Assembly: GCA_003220985.1 (NCBI GenBank)
Contig: QHTY01000199.1
Location: 634 to 9,718 of the forward strand
Source of the DNA: Gemmatimonadota bacterium
GTDB lineage: Bacteria > Gemmatimonadota > Gemmatimonadetes > Gemmatimonadales > GWC2-71-9
Length of the DNA: 9,085 nucleotides
Direction: 5' to 3'
The number at the start of each line of letters is the position of its first letter. Within the stretch, counting starts at the first letter, position 1. A program made the position numbers and the translations under genes. The notes below the pieces were generated by a model, which ran no database searches, was not told the origin of the DNA, and saw only the letters and a list, made by a program, of their open reading frames with translations. Of the stretch, positions 1 to 8,290 are shown piece after piece.

Positions 1-289
1 GGCTCGTTCGACGACGGCGGCGAACAGCGATCCGATAAGAGCTGAGGTGTTGTCACGCGTCGTAAACGATTTGCGCGTTGCTGAAACAATCACCTGAAGC
101 AACCCAGCCGCGCTAGTGGCCAGCGCTCTCGACGTCACTAGAGGAATCCCGAGACGTGTAGAGAACGGAAAACAACGAAACCTCAAACTTCGTTAAAAGC
201 GACTCTTCCTGGTCGGCGCACGCCACGTGCACCGGTTTCTGGTGACCCGCAGCACCGAGGGGTTGAGACACGTGCGTGGCGAGACGCAA
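1..289. other. Left-edge stretch with no supported gene
   Basis: No reading frame here has convincing coding character. On the plus strand, two frames that enter from the left edge stop at positions 43-45 and 103-105. Their third-position base use is much less GC-biased than in the neighbouring genes, so they could at most be the tail of a gene outside the window. Positions 140-205 are noticeably richer in A and T than the surroundings. I looked for tRNA T-arm sequences and for the conserved SRP RNA core and saw neither. The region follows the tadA stop codon, so it may contain the tadA 3' untranslated region. Confidence 0.5.
174..194 (-). terminator. Weak terminator-like hairpin downstream of tadA
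   Basis: On the minus strand AACGAA and TTCGTT form a perfect 6-bp stem around a 9-nt loop, followed by GTTTTCC. It begins about 95 nt past the tadA stop. The stem is short and has only two G-C pairs, and the T tract is broken, so this is a weak candidate for an intrinsic terminator. Confidence 0.25.
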
Positions 290-733
290 CTATGCGCGGC
301 GAGCGGCGAAGAACTCTCGGATCAACTCGGCGCATGCCTCCGCCTCAACGCCGCTTTGCACGTGCACCCGATGATTCAGCCGCGGGTGCCTCACCAAATC
401 GCCCACCGACCCGCACATCCCGGCTTTCTCATCGTACGCGCCAAACACGAGCTTCCCGACCTTCGCCAGCACGATCGCCCCCGCACACTGCACGCACGGC
501 TCGATCGTGACGTAGAGCGTGCAGTCGGTCAGTCGATCTGTTTCTAGCGCCTCGAGCGCCCGCTCGATCGCCAGAAACTCGGCATGATAGGTGGGGTTTC
601 GACGCGCGACGGTCTCGTTGTGTGCCTCGGCAACGATCTCGTCTCCGCGCATGACAACCGCGCCGATCGTGACTTCGTCGAGACGCGCAGCCCGACGCGC
701 CTGGTCGAGTGCGGCCTCCATACCTTTCATCAT
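290..733 (-). CDS. tadA: tRNA-specific adenosine deaminase TadA
   Basis: TadA deaminates adenosine 34 to inosine in the anticodon of tRNA-Arg(ACG), so that this one tRNA can read several CGN codons; it acts in the cytoplasm as a zinc-dependent homodimer. With the start at 733 the protein has 147 residues, close to the usual bacterial size. The zinc and catalytic motif HAE is at residues 50-52 within NPTYHAE, and the second zinc motif PCVQC has C80 and C83. Family landmarks FGAYDEKAGMCGS and HPRLNHRV follow, and the C-terminal helix ends in EFFAARRA. The common DPTAHAE is changed to NPTYHAE, but the ligands are intact. The frame is open to a TTG at 874, but that extension has no family similarity. 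Homology begins around the ATG codons at 733, 730 and 721, and a weak TTAGG precedes 733. A small hairpin (GGTAG/CTACC, 742-755) sits just upstream. The gene is divergent from the Uma2 gene. Confidence 0.93.
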   Translation of the reverse strand: MMKGMEAALDQARRAARLDEVTIGAVVMRGDEIVAEAHNETVARRNPTYHAEFLAIERALEALETDRLTDCTLYVTIEPCVQCAGAIVLAKVGKLVFGAYDEKAGMCGSVGDLVRHPRLNHRVHVQSGVEAEACAELIREFFAARRA

Positions 734-1406
734 CTGCCTAAGGTAGTTTGCTACCGCACTGCATGAAATTGGTACCGCGCCCGCGCGGGCCGGCTGCGAT
801 GTTGGGGACGTGCCCCCTTGCCTTTTCACCGCCGAGCCGAGCACGTTATGGCAATGCCCAAGATGCTGGAGCAATGGACCGCCGCGCGCGTGCGGGAGCT
901 ACCCGACGACGGCAACCGCTACGAGGTCGTCGACGGCGAGCTGCTTGTGACCCCCGCGCCGAGCTGGAATCACCAGGATGTGGTCGGAGAGCTATTTGTA
1001 GCGCTGCGTGCCTACTGCAAGTCGCAGAGTTTCGGACACACGGCCGTGTCACCGGCCGACATTGAGCTGGATCCCAAGACCCTCCTACAACCAGACGTCT
1101 TCGTCGTACCGCTCACCGAAGGCCGGCGGCCGAAGAACTGGGAAGACATCCGCGGCTTGCTTCTCGTTGTCGAGGTCTTGTCCCCGTCGACGGCACGCGC
1201 CGACCGTACAGTCAAGCGGCGCCGCTTTCAACGTGCTGGTGTGCCGGAATACTGGATCGTTGACGTCGATGCGCGATTGATCGAGCGTTGGCGTCCGGCC
1301 GACGAGCGTCCGGAGGTGATTAACGATCGACTCACGTGGCAACCGCAAGACGCCAGCGCACCGTTTGTTCTGGATCTACCCGCGTTCTTCAGAGGCTCGT
1401 GCAAGA

Positions 1407-4022
<2,616 letters not shown>

Positions 4023-4086
4023 GCTGGGCCCCTAAGCAATCGGTGTGCCCAATAAAGATGCCATAATTGCAGGGCGGCGTGGTGAA

Positions 4087-4176
4087 GCGGCGGCGAGATA
4101 AGACGGCGGCGAAGGGCGGCAAAAACAACGCGGCGAGGGTTTTGCCGCCCCTCGCCGCCGCTTTATCTGCCGCCGC
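4087..4176. repeat. Large near-perfect inverted repeat between clpB and the secreted-protein gene
   Basis: The left arm (4087-4124) begins GCGGCGGCGAGATAA and ends GGGCGGCAAAA. The right arm (4140-4176) begins TTTTGCCGCCC and ends TTTATCTGCCGCCGC. Aligned by eye as reverse complements, 34 of 37 positions pair, with three mismatches and one bulged base, around a 15-nt centre. The arms are built from the same GGCGGCGA units seen at 7396-7460. Degenerate units continue outward to about 4073 and 4195. On the minus strand the element lies 14 nt after the secreted-protein stop codon and about 65 nt before the clpB start. No T tract follows either arm, so it is not a classical intrinsic terminator. 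It could stabilise a 3' end, block readthrough, or be a REP/BIME-like element. Confidence 0.85.
4130..4158. repeat. Short perfect inverted repeat nested in the large one
   Basis: GCGGCGAGGG (4130-4139) and its exact reverse complement CCCTCGCCGC (4149-4158) flank a 9-nt loop. The right arm uses bases that also belong to the right arm of the large hairpin, so the two foldings compete with each other. Whether this matters or is a by-product of repeat expansion cannot be decided from sequence. Confidence 0.6.
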
Positions 4177-4190
4177 AGCACCTGCCGCCC

Positions 4191-4634
4191 TTATTTCATG
4201 ATGATCATCTTCTTCGTAAATCGCCGCCCGTCTACGATCAGTTGGTAGATGTAGACGCCCGACGCCGCTTCCTGATCGGTCTTCCCAACGTTCCCGTCCC
4301 AGTACGCGTTGAAGGTGCACCCAGTGCTCGGCGAGCTGCACGTCAGCTCGAGATCGTTGAGTTCCTCGCCCGTCCCCTGCAGGATGGGTGTGGCAACGAG
4401 CTGCGCCAGCACATTGTAAATCCTGAGAGACACCTTCGGCCGATGACCATTGGCAAACAGATCACCGCTCAGGGTGAACGGGATCGTGGTCGCCGGGTTG
4501 AACGGATTCGGATAGTTCTGCTTGAGCTCCACGAGCGGTGGGGGCGTTGCTTGCCCCAAGACGCCGTCGACTCCTCCCCCCCCCGCCAGCAGCCCGAGCC
4601 CCCCTGCCACAACTGCCCAGGCATACAGCTTCAT
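4191..4634 (-). CDS. Short secreted protein consisting mainly of a T9SS/Por-like C-terminal sorting domain
   Basis: The 147-residue protein has an N-terminal signal peptide: MK, then a hydrophobic and glycine-rich stretch, with a plausible cleavage near GQA (27-29). After the proline stretch PPP comes LKQNYPNPFNPATTI (37-51), the typical opening of the FlgD-Ig-like / type A C-terminal sorting domain. It continues with VSLRIYNVLAQLV (68-80), YWDG (111-114), SGVYIYQLIVDG (125-136) and the terminal KKMIIMK (141-147). In known families such domains are C-terminal to large secreted proteins and direct secretion or surface anchoring. Here no cargo domain is present. A Cys pair (C99, C106) could form a disulfide within an insertion. 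The ATG follows AGAGGAG with an 8-nt spacer after AGGAG. A G9 tract lies in the signal-peptide coding region. The gene is 110 bp downstream of selB, with its own candidate promoter. The domain call is firm; the function is unknown. Confidence 0.82.
   Translation of the reverse strand: MKLYAWAVVAGGLGLLAGGGGVDGVLGQATPPPLVELKQNYPNPFNPATTIPFTLSGDLFANGHRPKVSLRIYNVLAQLVATPILQGTGEELNDLELTCSSPSTGCTFNAYWDGNVGKTDQEAASGVYIYQLIVDGRRFTKKMIIMK
4576..4584. repeat. C9/G9 homopolymer in the secreted-protein gene
   Basis: Nine consecutive C on the plus strand read as G9 in the gene and encode the glycine run right after the hydrophobic core of the signal peptide (residues about 17-20). Any change in length not divisible by three would shift the frame before the sorting domain. 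Confidence 0.9.
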
Positions 4635-4641
4635 CTCACCG

Positions 4642-4649
4642 ACTCCTCT
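4642..4649 (-). promoter_or_regulatory. Ribosome binding site of the secreted-protein gene
   Basis: The minus strand reads AGAGGAGT, containing AGGAG 8 nt before the ATG at 4634. This is one of the strongest Shine-Dalgarno matches in the window and fixes the start of this gene. Confidence 0.7.
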
Positions 4650-4720
4650 GCAAACGTAAAGATGCGTTTAACCGCTCTCCTTGTTGGTACAGGGCGCAAA
4701 GGTTTGATGCTGCACTCAAA

Positions 4721-4748
4721 AAACTAGGAAGCGTTCAGAGCCTGTCAA
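4721..4748 (-). promoter_or_regulatory. Candidate promoter for the secreted-protein gene, overlapping the selB stop codon
   Basis: On the minus strand a perfect -35 hexamer TTGACA (4748-4743) overlaps the selB TGA stop. After a 16-nt spacer comes TAGTTT (4726-4721), a weak -10 that runs into TTTTG; this resembles the TAnnTTTG form known from Bacteroidota-type promoters. It would give a leader of roughly 80 nt ahead of the ATG at 4634. Only the -35 is strong, so this remains a candidate. Confidence 0.35.
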
Positions 4749-6625
4749 GCACGGAGAATCCTGGTATCTCCCTGACGGCTGGTGATGCCACGCCGGTCGG
4801 CCCACTCGAGCAACGGAATCAAGTACTTGCGCGTCAAGCCGAGCCGGTCACGAAACTGTGCGGGCGTGGCGGCGCCCAGCTCGCGCAGCGTCTCTTCCAC
4901 CGCCCGCCGGAATTCCTCCAACGCCGCCTTCAATGCATAACGCTCCTGATCCACACGTTCAAGCGACCCTTCGCGCGCCAGATGGGCCAGAAGCGCCGGC
5001 ACGGATGGATCGGAGAACTCACGCTGCAATTCCGAGACCGTGGGCAGCTGCCACCGGGCTTCGGCCAACCGCTGTGCCAGTCTCCCGCCGGCATCGTTCG
5101 CTCGCGCCTTGAGCGCTGCACTCCAGCCCGGCTTTCGCACGGCGGCACCTCCCTCCGCCAGCTCCCACGCCTCCTTCTTTACTCCGTGTTCGACGAGAAG
5201 ATCGAGCACGGCAGCCGGCGCACTGACGCTGGCGCGCAGCGCCTGCAGCGATAGGCCCGGGTCCAACGGATGCTCCTGGTGATGCGCGGACACCACACCC
5301 GCGAGTCGCTCCACCGCCGCCGTAAGCGCGCGACGAGCGACGAGAAACTCGCCTACAGACAGGACGGCCTTGCCGGTCGCCGCAATCGTGGCAGGGACGT
5401 CCGCCGGGAGAATGCCGAGGCGCACGGCGATGTCGCCGGCACGCAAACCGGCTATGCCGGCCTCATCCACGAACCGCGCGAGCCGTTCGGCGGGCGCTTG
5501 GCCAACCGCGAGCCCGCGCTCGGATACACGAGGCCGTTTGGGGGGAAATGGATCGAGAACCTCTCCGCCTCCGATCGTGGTGACGGGAGAGAAACTCCTG
5601 ATAACGAATCGGTCGCCGCCCCGTGCCACTAGCGGACCCTCGAGGAGGAGCCGGGCCAATCCCGAATCCCCAGCCCCTATCCCCCGAACCTGCGCTACGC
5701 GCCCCAGCACCTCGGCCGTGCCGAGATGCACACGAATCCGGCTGCGTGCGGCGAGCGGCTTGCGGGCTGACGGCAACAGCTCGAGAGCGACGTCGAGCGT
5801 GCTCGTAGCCGCCCATCCCGACCCGGTCACGGCGACGTCCCCGCGCTCGAGCTCCTCCTTGTCCACGCCAACCAGCGCCATTGCGGTGCGTCGCCCGGGC
5901 CCGGCCTGCTTCGCGTCCTCGCTGTGCACCTGGATCGACCGCACGCGAGCTTCCCGATCCAACGGAAGGAGCCGCACGGTACCGCCCGCCGAGACAGTCC
6001 CGCTCCAGCTCGAGCCCGTTACAACCGTTCCTGCGCCGGCGAGAGCGAACACGCGGTCGATCGGCAGGCGGAACAGGTCGTCCGAGGGCCGCTCACGCAG
6101 ATCCTCCACAACCTCCACCAACGCCGTTTTCAGATCCTCCAAACCCTCCGCCGTTAGCGCACTCACCGCGATCGGCGCACGCCACCGCATCCGGCTGCGC
6201 GCGAGGCGCTCAGCGACCTCCGCCCGCACCAGTCCCAGCCACTCGGCATCCACGAGATCGCGCTTGGTGAGGACGGGAATACCGCGGCGCACGCCGAGCA
6301 GCTCCAGGATGGCGAGATGCTCCTCGGTCTGCGGCATGATGCCTTCATCCGCAGCGATGACGAGCAACGCGACATCGACGCCGGTCGCCCCGGCGAGCAT
6401 GTTCTTGACGAAGCCTTCGTGACCGGGGACATCGACGACGCTGGCATGAATACCGCCCGGCAACGGCAGCGGGGCGAATCCGAGGTCGATCGTGATCCCG
6501 CGGCGCTTTTCCTCTTCCCAGCGGTCCGTGTCGACGCCGGTAAGGGCCTTCACGAGCGCCGTCTTGCCGTGATCGATGTGCCCGGCAGTGCCGATTACAA
6601 AGCGAGTGACGGGGGGGGGACCCAC
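4745..6625 (-). CDS. selB: Selenocysteine-specific translation elongation factor SelB
   Basis: SelB is the EF-Tu-like GTPase that delivers Sec-tRNA(Sec) to the ribosome at UGA codons marked by a SECIS element in the mRNA. The 626-residue protein is full length (E. coli about 614). GTPase motifs: G1 GHIDHGKT (15-22), G2 T45 in RRGITID, G3 DVPGH (65-69), G4 TKRD (120-123), G5 SAL (155-157). EF-Tu-like domains 2 and 3 follow (about 175-345), then a C-terminal winged-helix region (about 370-626) ending in GLTRKYLIPLLEWADRRG, the typical SelB terminus that binds SECIS RNA. The GTG at 6625 is the only standard start ahead of the G1 motif and is preceded by GGGAG with an 8-nt spacer. The start lies inside the recO 3' end, with a 31-bp overlap. 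No selA, selD or tRNA-Sec gene is visible in the window. Confidence 0.95.
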   Translation of the reverse strand: MGPPPVTRFVIGTAGHIDHGKTALVKALTGVDTDRWEEEKRRGITIDLGFAPLPLPGGIHASVVDVPGHEGFVKNMLAGATGVDVALLVIAADEGIMPQTEEHLAILELLGVRRGIPVLTKRDLVDAEWLGLVRAEVAERLARSRMRWRAPIAVSALTAEGLEDLKTALVEVVEDLRERPSDDLFRLPIDRVFALAGAGTVVTGSSWSGTVSAGGTVRLLPLDREARVRSIQVHSEDAKQAGPGRRTAMALVGVDKEELERGDVAVTGSGWAATSTLDVALELLPSARKPLAARSRIRVHLGTAEVLGRVAQVRGIGAGDSGLARLLLEGPLVARGGDRFVIRSFSPVTTIGGGEVLDPFPPKRPRVSERGLAVGQAPAERLARFVDEAGIAGLRAGDIAVRLGILPADVPATIAATGKAVLSVGEFLVARRALTAAVERLAGVVSAHHQEHPLDPGLSLQALRASVSAPAAVLDLLVEHGVKKEAWELAEGGAAVRKPGWSAALKARANDAGGRLAQRLAEARWQLPTVSELQREFSDPSVPALLAHLAREGSLERVDQERYALKAALEEFRRAVEETLRELGAATPAQFRDRLGLTRKYLIPLLEWADRRGITSRQGDTRILRA

Positions 6626-7383
6626 GCGCGGCGCTCCCAGATGTCTATGGCGCTCGACTTCGGTTCACTGCCATTGCGTCTCGTCTCATCGAGATGGTGC
6701 CGGACAAAGCGGGCGATGAGCCGGCGATGGGCCGCGGCATGCGGGGCATCGAGCGCGGGCAGCGGCGCTTGTTCATCATTCAAGGCGACGAGATCGCGAT
6801 AGGCTTGCGGCGGCAGCTTCGTCGGTGGCTGAGGACCCGCGCATTTCGCGCAGAGCACGCCACCTTCGCCAACGCTGAAGGCCACAGTGCCGGAGACGGC
6901 ATTGCCGTCTCGGACACAGGCGTCGAGTTGCGGCGCGAAGCCGAGGACCCCGACGAGGAGCCACAGCCAGCGCACCGCCGCCGCATCGGTCTGTCCCGCT
7001 GCGGCTCGGACGAGCGCATCCAGTCCCCTGATAAACGCCTCGTAGGCAGCGGGCAGTGGTGCGGGCGGCGCCATCTTCAGCATCACTTCCGACAGCGCCG
7101 CCGCGCCGGCAAACCGGCCCAGGTCATCCGCCAGGCCGCGCCGCAGCTGGATGACGTCGAAGGCGGCGAGGGTCTGGAGCTCGCGCGTCTCCTTGTGATA
7201 GAGCTGCGCCACGCCCTCACTCAGCGTCTCGAGCGCCGCGCCGAACGGGCTCCGCGGCCGGAGCACGCCCTTGGCGATCGCGCTCTGCACACCGTAATCG
7301 CGCGTCGCCAGGCGTACGACCTTGGACGTTTCGCTGTAGCGGTAGGTTCGGAGAACGATTGCCGGTGTTGAAACGAGGGTCAC
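6595..7383 (-). CDS. recO: DNA repair protein RecO
   Basis: RecO binds ssDNA, dsDNA and RecR, and helps load RecA on SSB-coated DNA in the RecFOR gap-repair pathway. From the GTG at 7383 the protein has 262 residues, normal for the family. The N-terminal OB fold starts with AIVLRTYRYSETSKVVRL and continues with YGVQSAIAKGVLRPRS. A helical middle and the C-terminal zinc region follow. Zinc-finger-like cysteines are C156, C178 and C181 in FSVGEGGVLCAKC, but the usual fourth Cys (CxxC) is D159. The frame is open upstream to 7578, but that extension reads the btuF region in another frame and shows no similarity; GTG 7383 puts 8 residues before AIVLR, as expected. No Shine-Dalgarno precedes this GTG. 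The leader is made of GGCGGCGA repeat units. The 3' end overlaps selB and runs through a C9 tract. Confidence 0.93.
   Translation of the reverse strand: MTLVSTPAIVLRTYRYSETSKVVRLATRDYGVQSAIAKGVLRPRSPFGAALETLSEGVAQLYHKETRELQTLAAFDVIQLRRGLADDLGRFAGAAALSEVMLKMAPPAPLPAAYEAFIRGLDALVRAAAGQTDAAAVRWLWLLVGVLGFAPQLDACVRDGNAVSGTVAFSVGEGGVLCAKCAGPQPPTKLPPQAYRDLVALNDEQAPLPALDAPHAAAHRRLIARFVRHHLDETRRNGSEPKSSAIDIWERRAWVPPPSLAL
6611..6619. repeat. G9/C9 homopolymer in the recO/selB overlap
   Basis: Nine consecutive G on the plus strand read as C9 in both genes. They encode proline codons near the recO C-terminus (WVPPPSLAL) and in the selB N-terminus (GPPPVTRF). The selB frame is -1 relative to recO here, so either one extra base in the tract or a -1 ribosomal slip would lead a ribosome from recO into selB. 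Confidence 0.9.
6634..6638 (-). promoter_or_regulatory. Ribosome binding site of selB inside recO
   Basis: The minus strand reads GGGAG, then 8 nt, then the GTG at 6625. It lies within the coding end of recO, which fits translational coupling of the two genes and supports the GTG start. Confidence 0.55.
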
Positions 7384-7395
7384 GCAGGAAATATA

Positions 7396-7460
7396 TGGCG
7401 GCGAGAAAAATCGGCGGCGAAGAAAGGCGGCGGCGAGATCAGGCGGCGGCGAATGGCGCC
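7396..7460. repeat. Four tandem-like GGCGGCGA units between btuF and recO
   Basis: Units of about 15-16 nt start at 7396 (TGGCGGCGAGAAAAA), 7411 (TCGGCGGCGAAGAAA), 7426 (GGCGGCGGCGAGATCA) and 7442 (GGCGGCGGCGAA, running into TGGCGCC). Each is a GGCGGCGA core followed by an A-rich spacer. The same units in both orientations build the inverted repeat at 4087-4176. The array covers the last codons and the TGA stop of btuF and fills most of the 55-bp gap to recO. There is no inverted partner here. Confidence 0.75.
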
Positions 7461-8290
7461 GTTGCGATTGTCGTCGCGAGCATCTCCAGTCCGTCCACGA
7501 TGCGGGGACCCGATCGGCTGAAGTACGCCGAAGCGTCAAGGAAGTGGATCTGTCCGCCGAGGGCGCGGAGTTCGCCATCGTAGCGATCCGCTTCGCGTTG
7601 CGCGTCTTTCAAGTTGAATCCGCACGGCATGATCAAGACGACATCCGGATGGAGTGCCTGCAACTCCGGCCATTCCATGCGATACGATGGCCGGCGCGCT
7701 GTTCCCGCGAGCAGATTACCACCCGCCGCGGCAATCATCTCTGGGACCCAGTGGCCGGGGACGTAGGGTGGATCGAGCCACTCGAGGGCGAGGACGCTCG
7801 GCCGGGGCCGATCGGCGACACGCCGGCGAACGGTGTCGATGCGCCGGCGCATGTTCGCAACCAGGGCATCGGCCGCTGCGATTGCACCAGTCGCACAGCC
7901 CACGTCGCGAATGCTCTGGAGAATGGCCGTAATATCGTGGGCATCCAGTGACAGAACCTCTGTCCCCACACTCAAGTGGACGACCTGACTCTCGGGCACC
8001 GCGCACACATCACAGATGCCCTGCGTGAGAATCAGGTCTGGCTCGAGCGCATCGATCGCGTCGATATCGATCGCGTAGACGCTGCCATCCTCACGCAATG
8101 CCGCGCGCACCGCGGCATCGATCTCAGCGCTCGCGAGACCGTCGAGATTGCGGCGGGGGCTCGTGAGTCTGGGGAGCTGCGTGATGCTCGGCGGATAGTC
8201 GCAGCTGTGCGAAATCCCGACGAGCCGGTCCTCGAGGCCGAGCGCGCACACGATTTCGGTTGCGCTCGGCAGCAGCGAGACTATTCGCGT
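7439..8290 (-). CDS. BtuF-like cobalamin-binding protein (periplasmic-binding-protein fold)
   Basis: This belongs to the helical-backbone substrate-binding family (COG0614) that includes BtuF, which captures vitamin B12 for an ABC importer. Subfamily marks are SLLPSATEI at the N-terminus, CALGLEDRLVGISHSCDYP, ILTQGICDVCAVP, and EWLDPPYVPGHWVPEMIAAAGG(N). No signal peptide or lipobox is visible, as in many proteins annotated simply as cobalamin-binding. The first standard start is GTG at 8251, but the frame continues upstream with RIVSLLPSATEI, which is conserved in the family and must belong to the protein. The codon where ATG would be expected (8290-8288) is ACG. I therefore extend the gene to 8290 (283 residues), with the start codon unresolved. 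At that start it overlaps the upstream gene by 10 bp. The C-terminus APFAAA and the stop codon are supplied by the repeat array. No BtuC/BtuD genes or cobalamin riboswitch are present in the window. Confidence 0.83.
   Translation of the reverse strand, partial: TRIVSLLPSATEIVCALGLEDRLVGISHSCDYPPSITQLPRLTSPRRNLDGLASAEIDAAVRAALREDGSVYAIDIDAIDALEPDLILTQGICDVCAVPESQVVHLSVGTEVLSLDAHDITAILQSIRDVGCATGAIAAADALVANMRRRIDTVRRRVADRPRPSVLALEWLDPPYVPGHWVPEMIAAAGGNLLAGTARRPSYRMEWPELQALHPDVVLIMPCGFNLKDAQREADRYDGELRALGGQIHFLDASAYFSRSGPRIVDGLEMLATTIATAPFAAA

Noticed and set aside
1..93. Minus-strand frame from GTG 93 to the left edge (31 codons)
   Set aside because: No Shine-Dalgarno of note, weak GC bias in third positions, no recognisable similarity, and too short to judge.
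1..289. SRP RNA or tRNA gene near tadA
   Set aside because: The conserved SRP core and tRNA T-arm sequences are not present on either strand.
818..847. TTG 818 as the start of the Uma2 gene
   Set aside because: The 10 added residues are not family-like, and an ATG at 848 is available.
734..874. N-terminal extension of tadA to TTG 874
   Set aside because: The extra 47 residues have no TadA similarity and would run into the Uma2 gene.
4023..4080. HrcA/CIRCE or sigma-32 control site ahead of clpB
   Set aside because: No TTAGCACTC/GAGTGCTAA-like inverted repeat and no clear heat-shock -35/-10 pair could be found.
4087..4176. Classical rho-independent terminator
   Set aside because: The stem is very long and no T tract follows either arm, so I list it as an inverted repeat rather than a terminator.
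5370..6422. Plus-strand open frame (350 codons) opposite selB
   Set aside because: It is antisense to the intact selB, rich in R, S, P and A, with no motif.
7396..7460. CRISPR array
   Set aside because: The units are only about 15-16 nt with A-rich spacers of about 5-8 nt, no unique spacers and no cas genes.
7384..7578. N-terminal extension of recO to a start at 7578
   Set aside because: It reads the repeat array and the end of btuF in another frame. RecO similarity begins just after the GTG at 7383.
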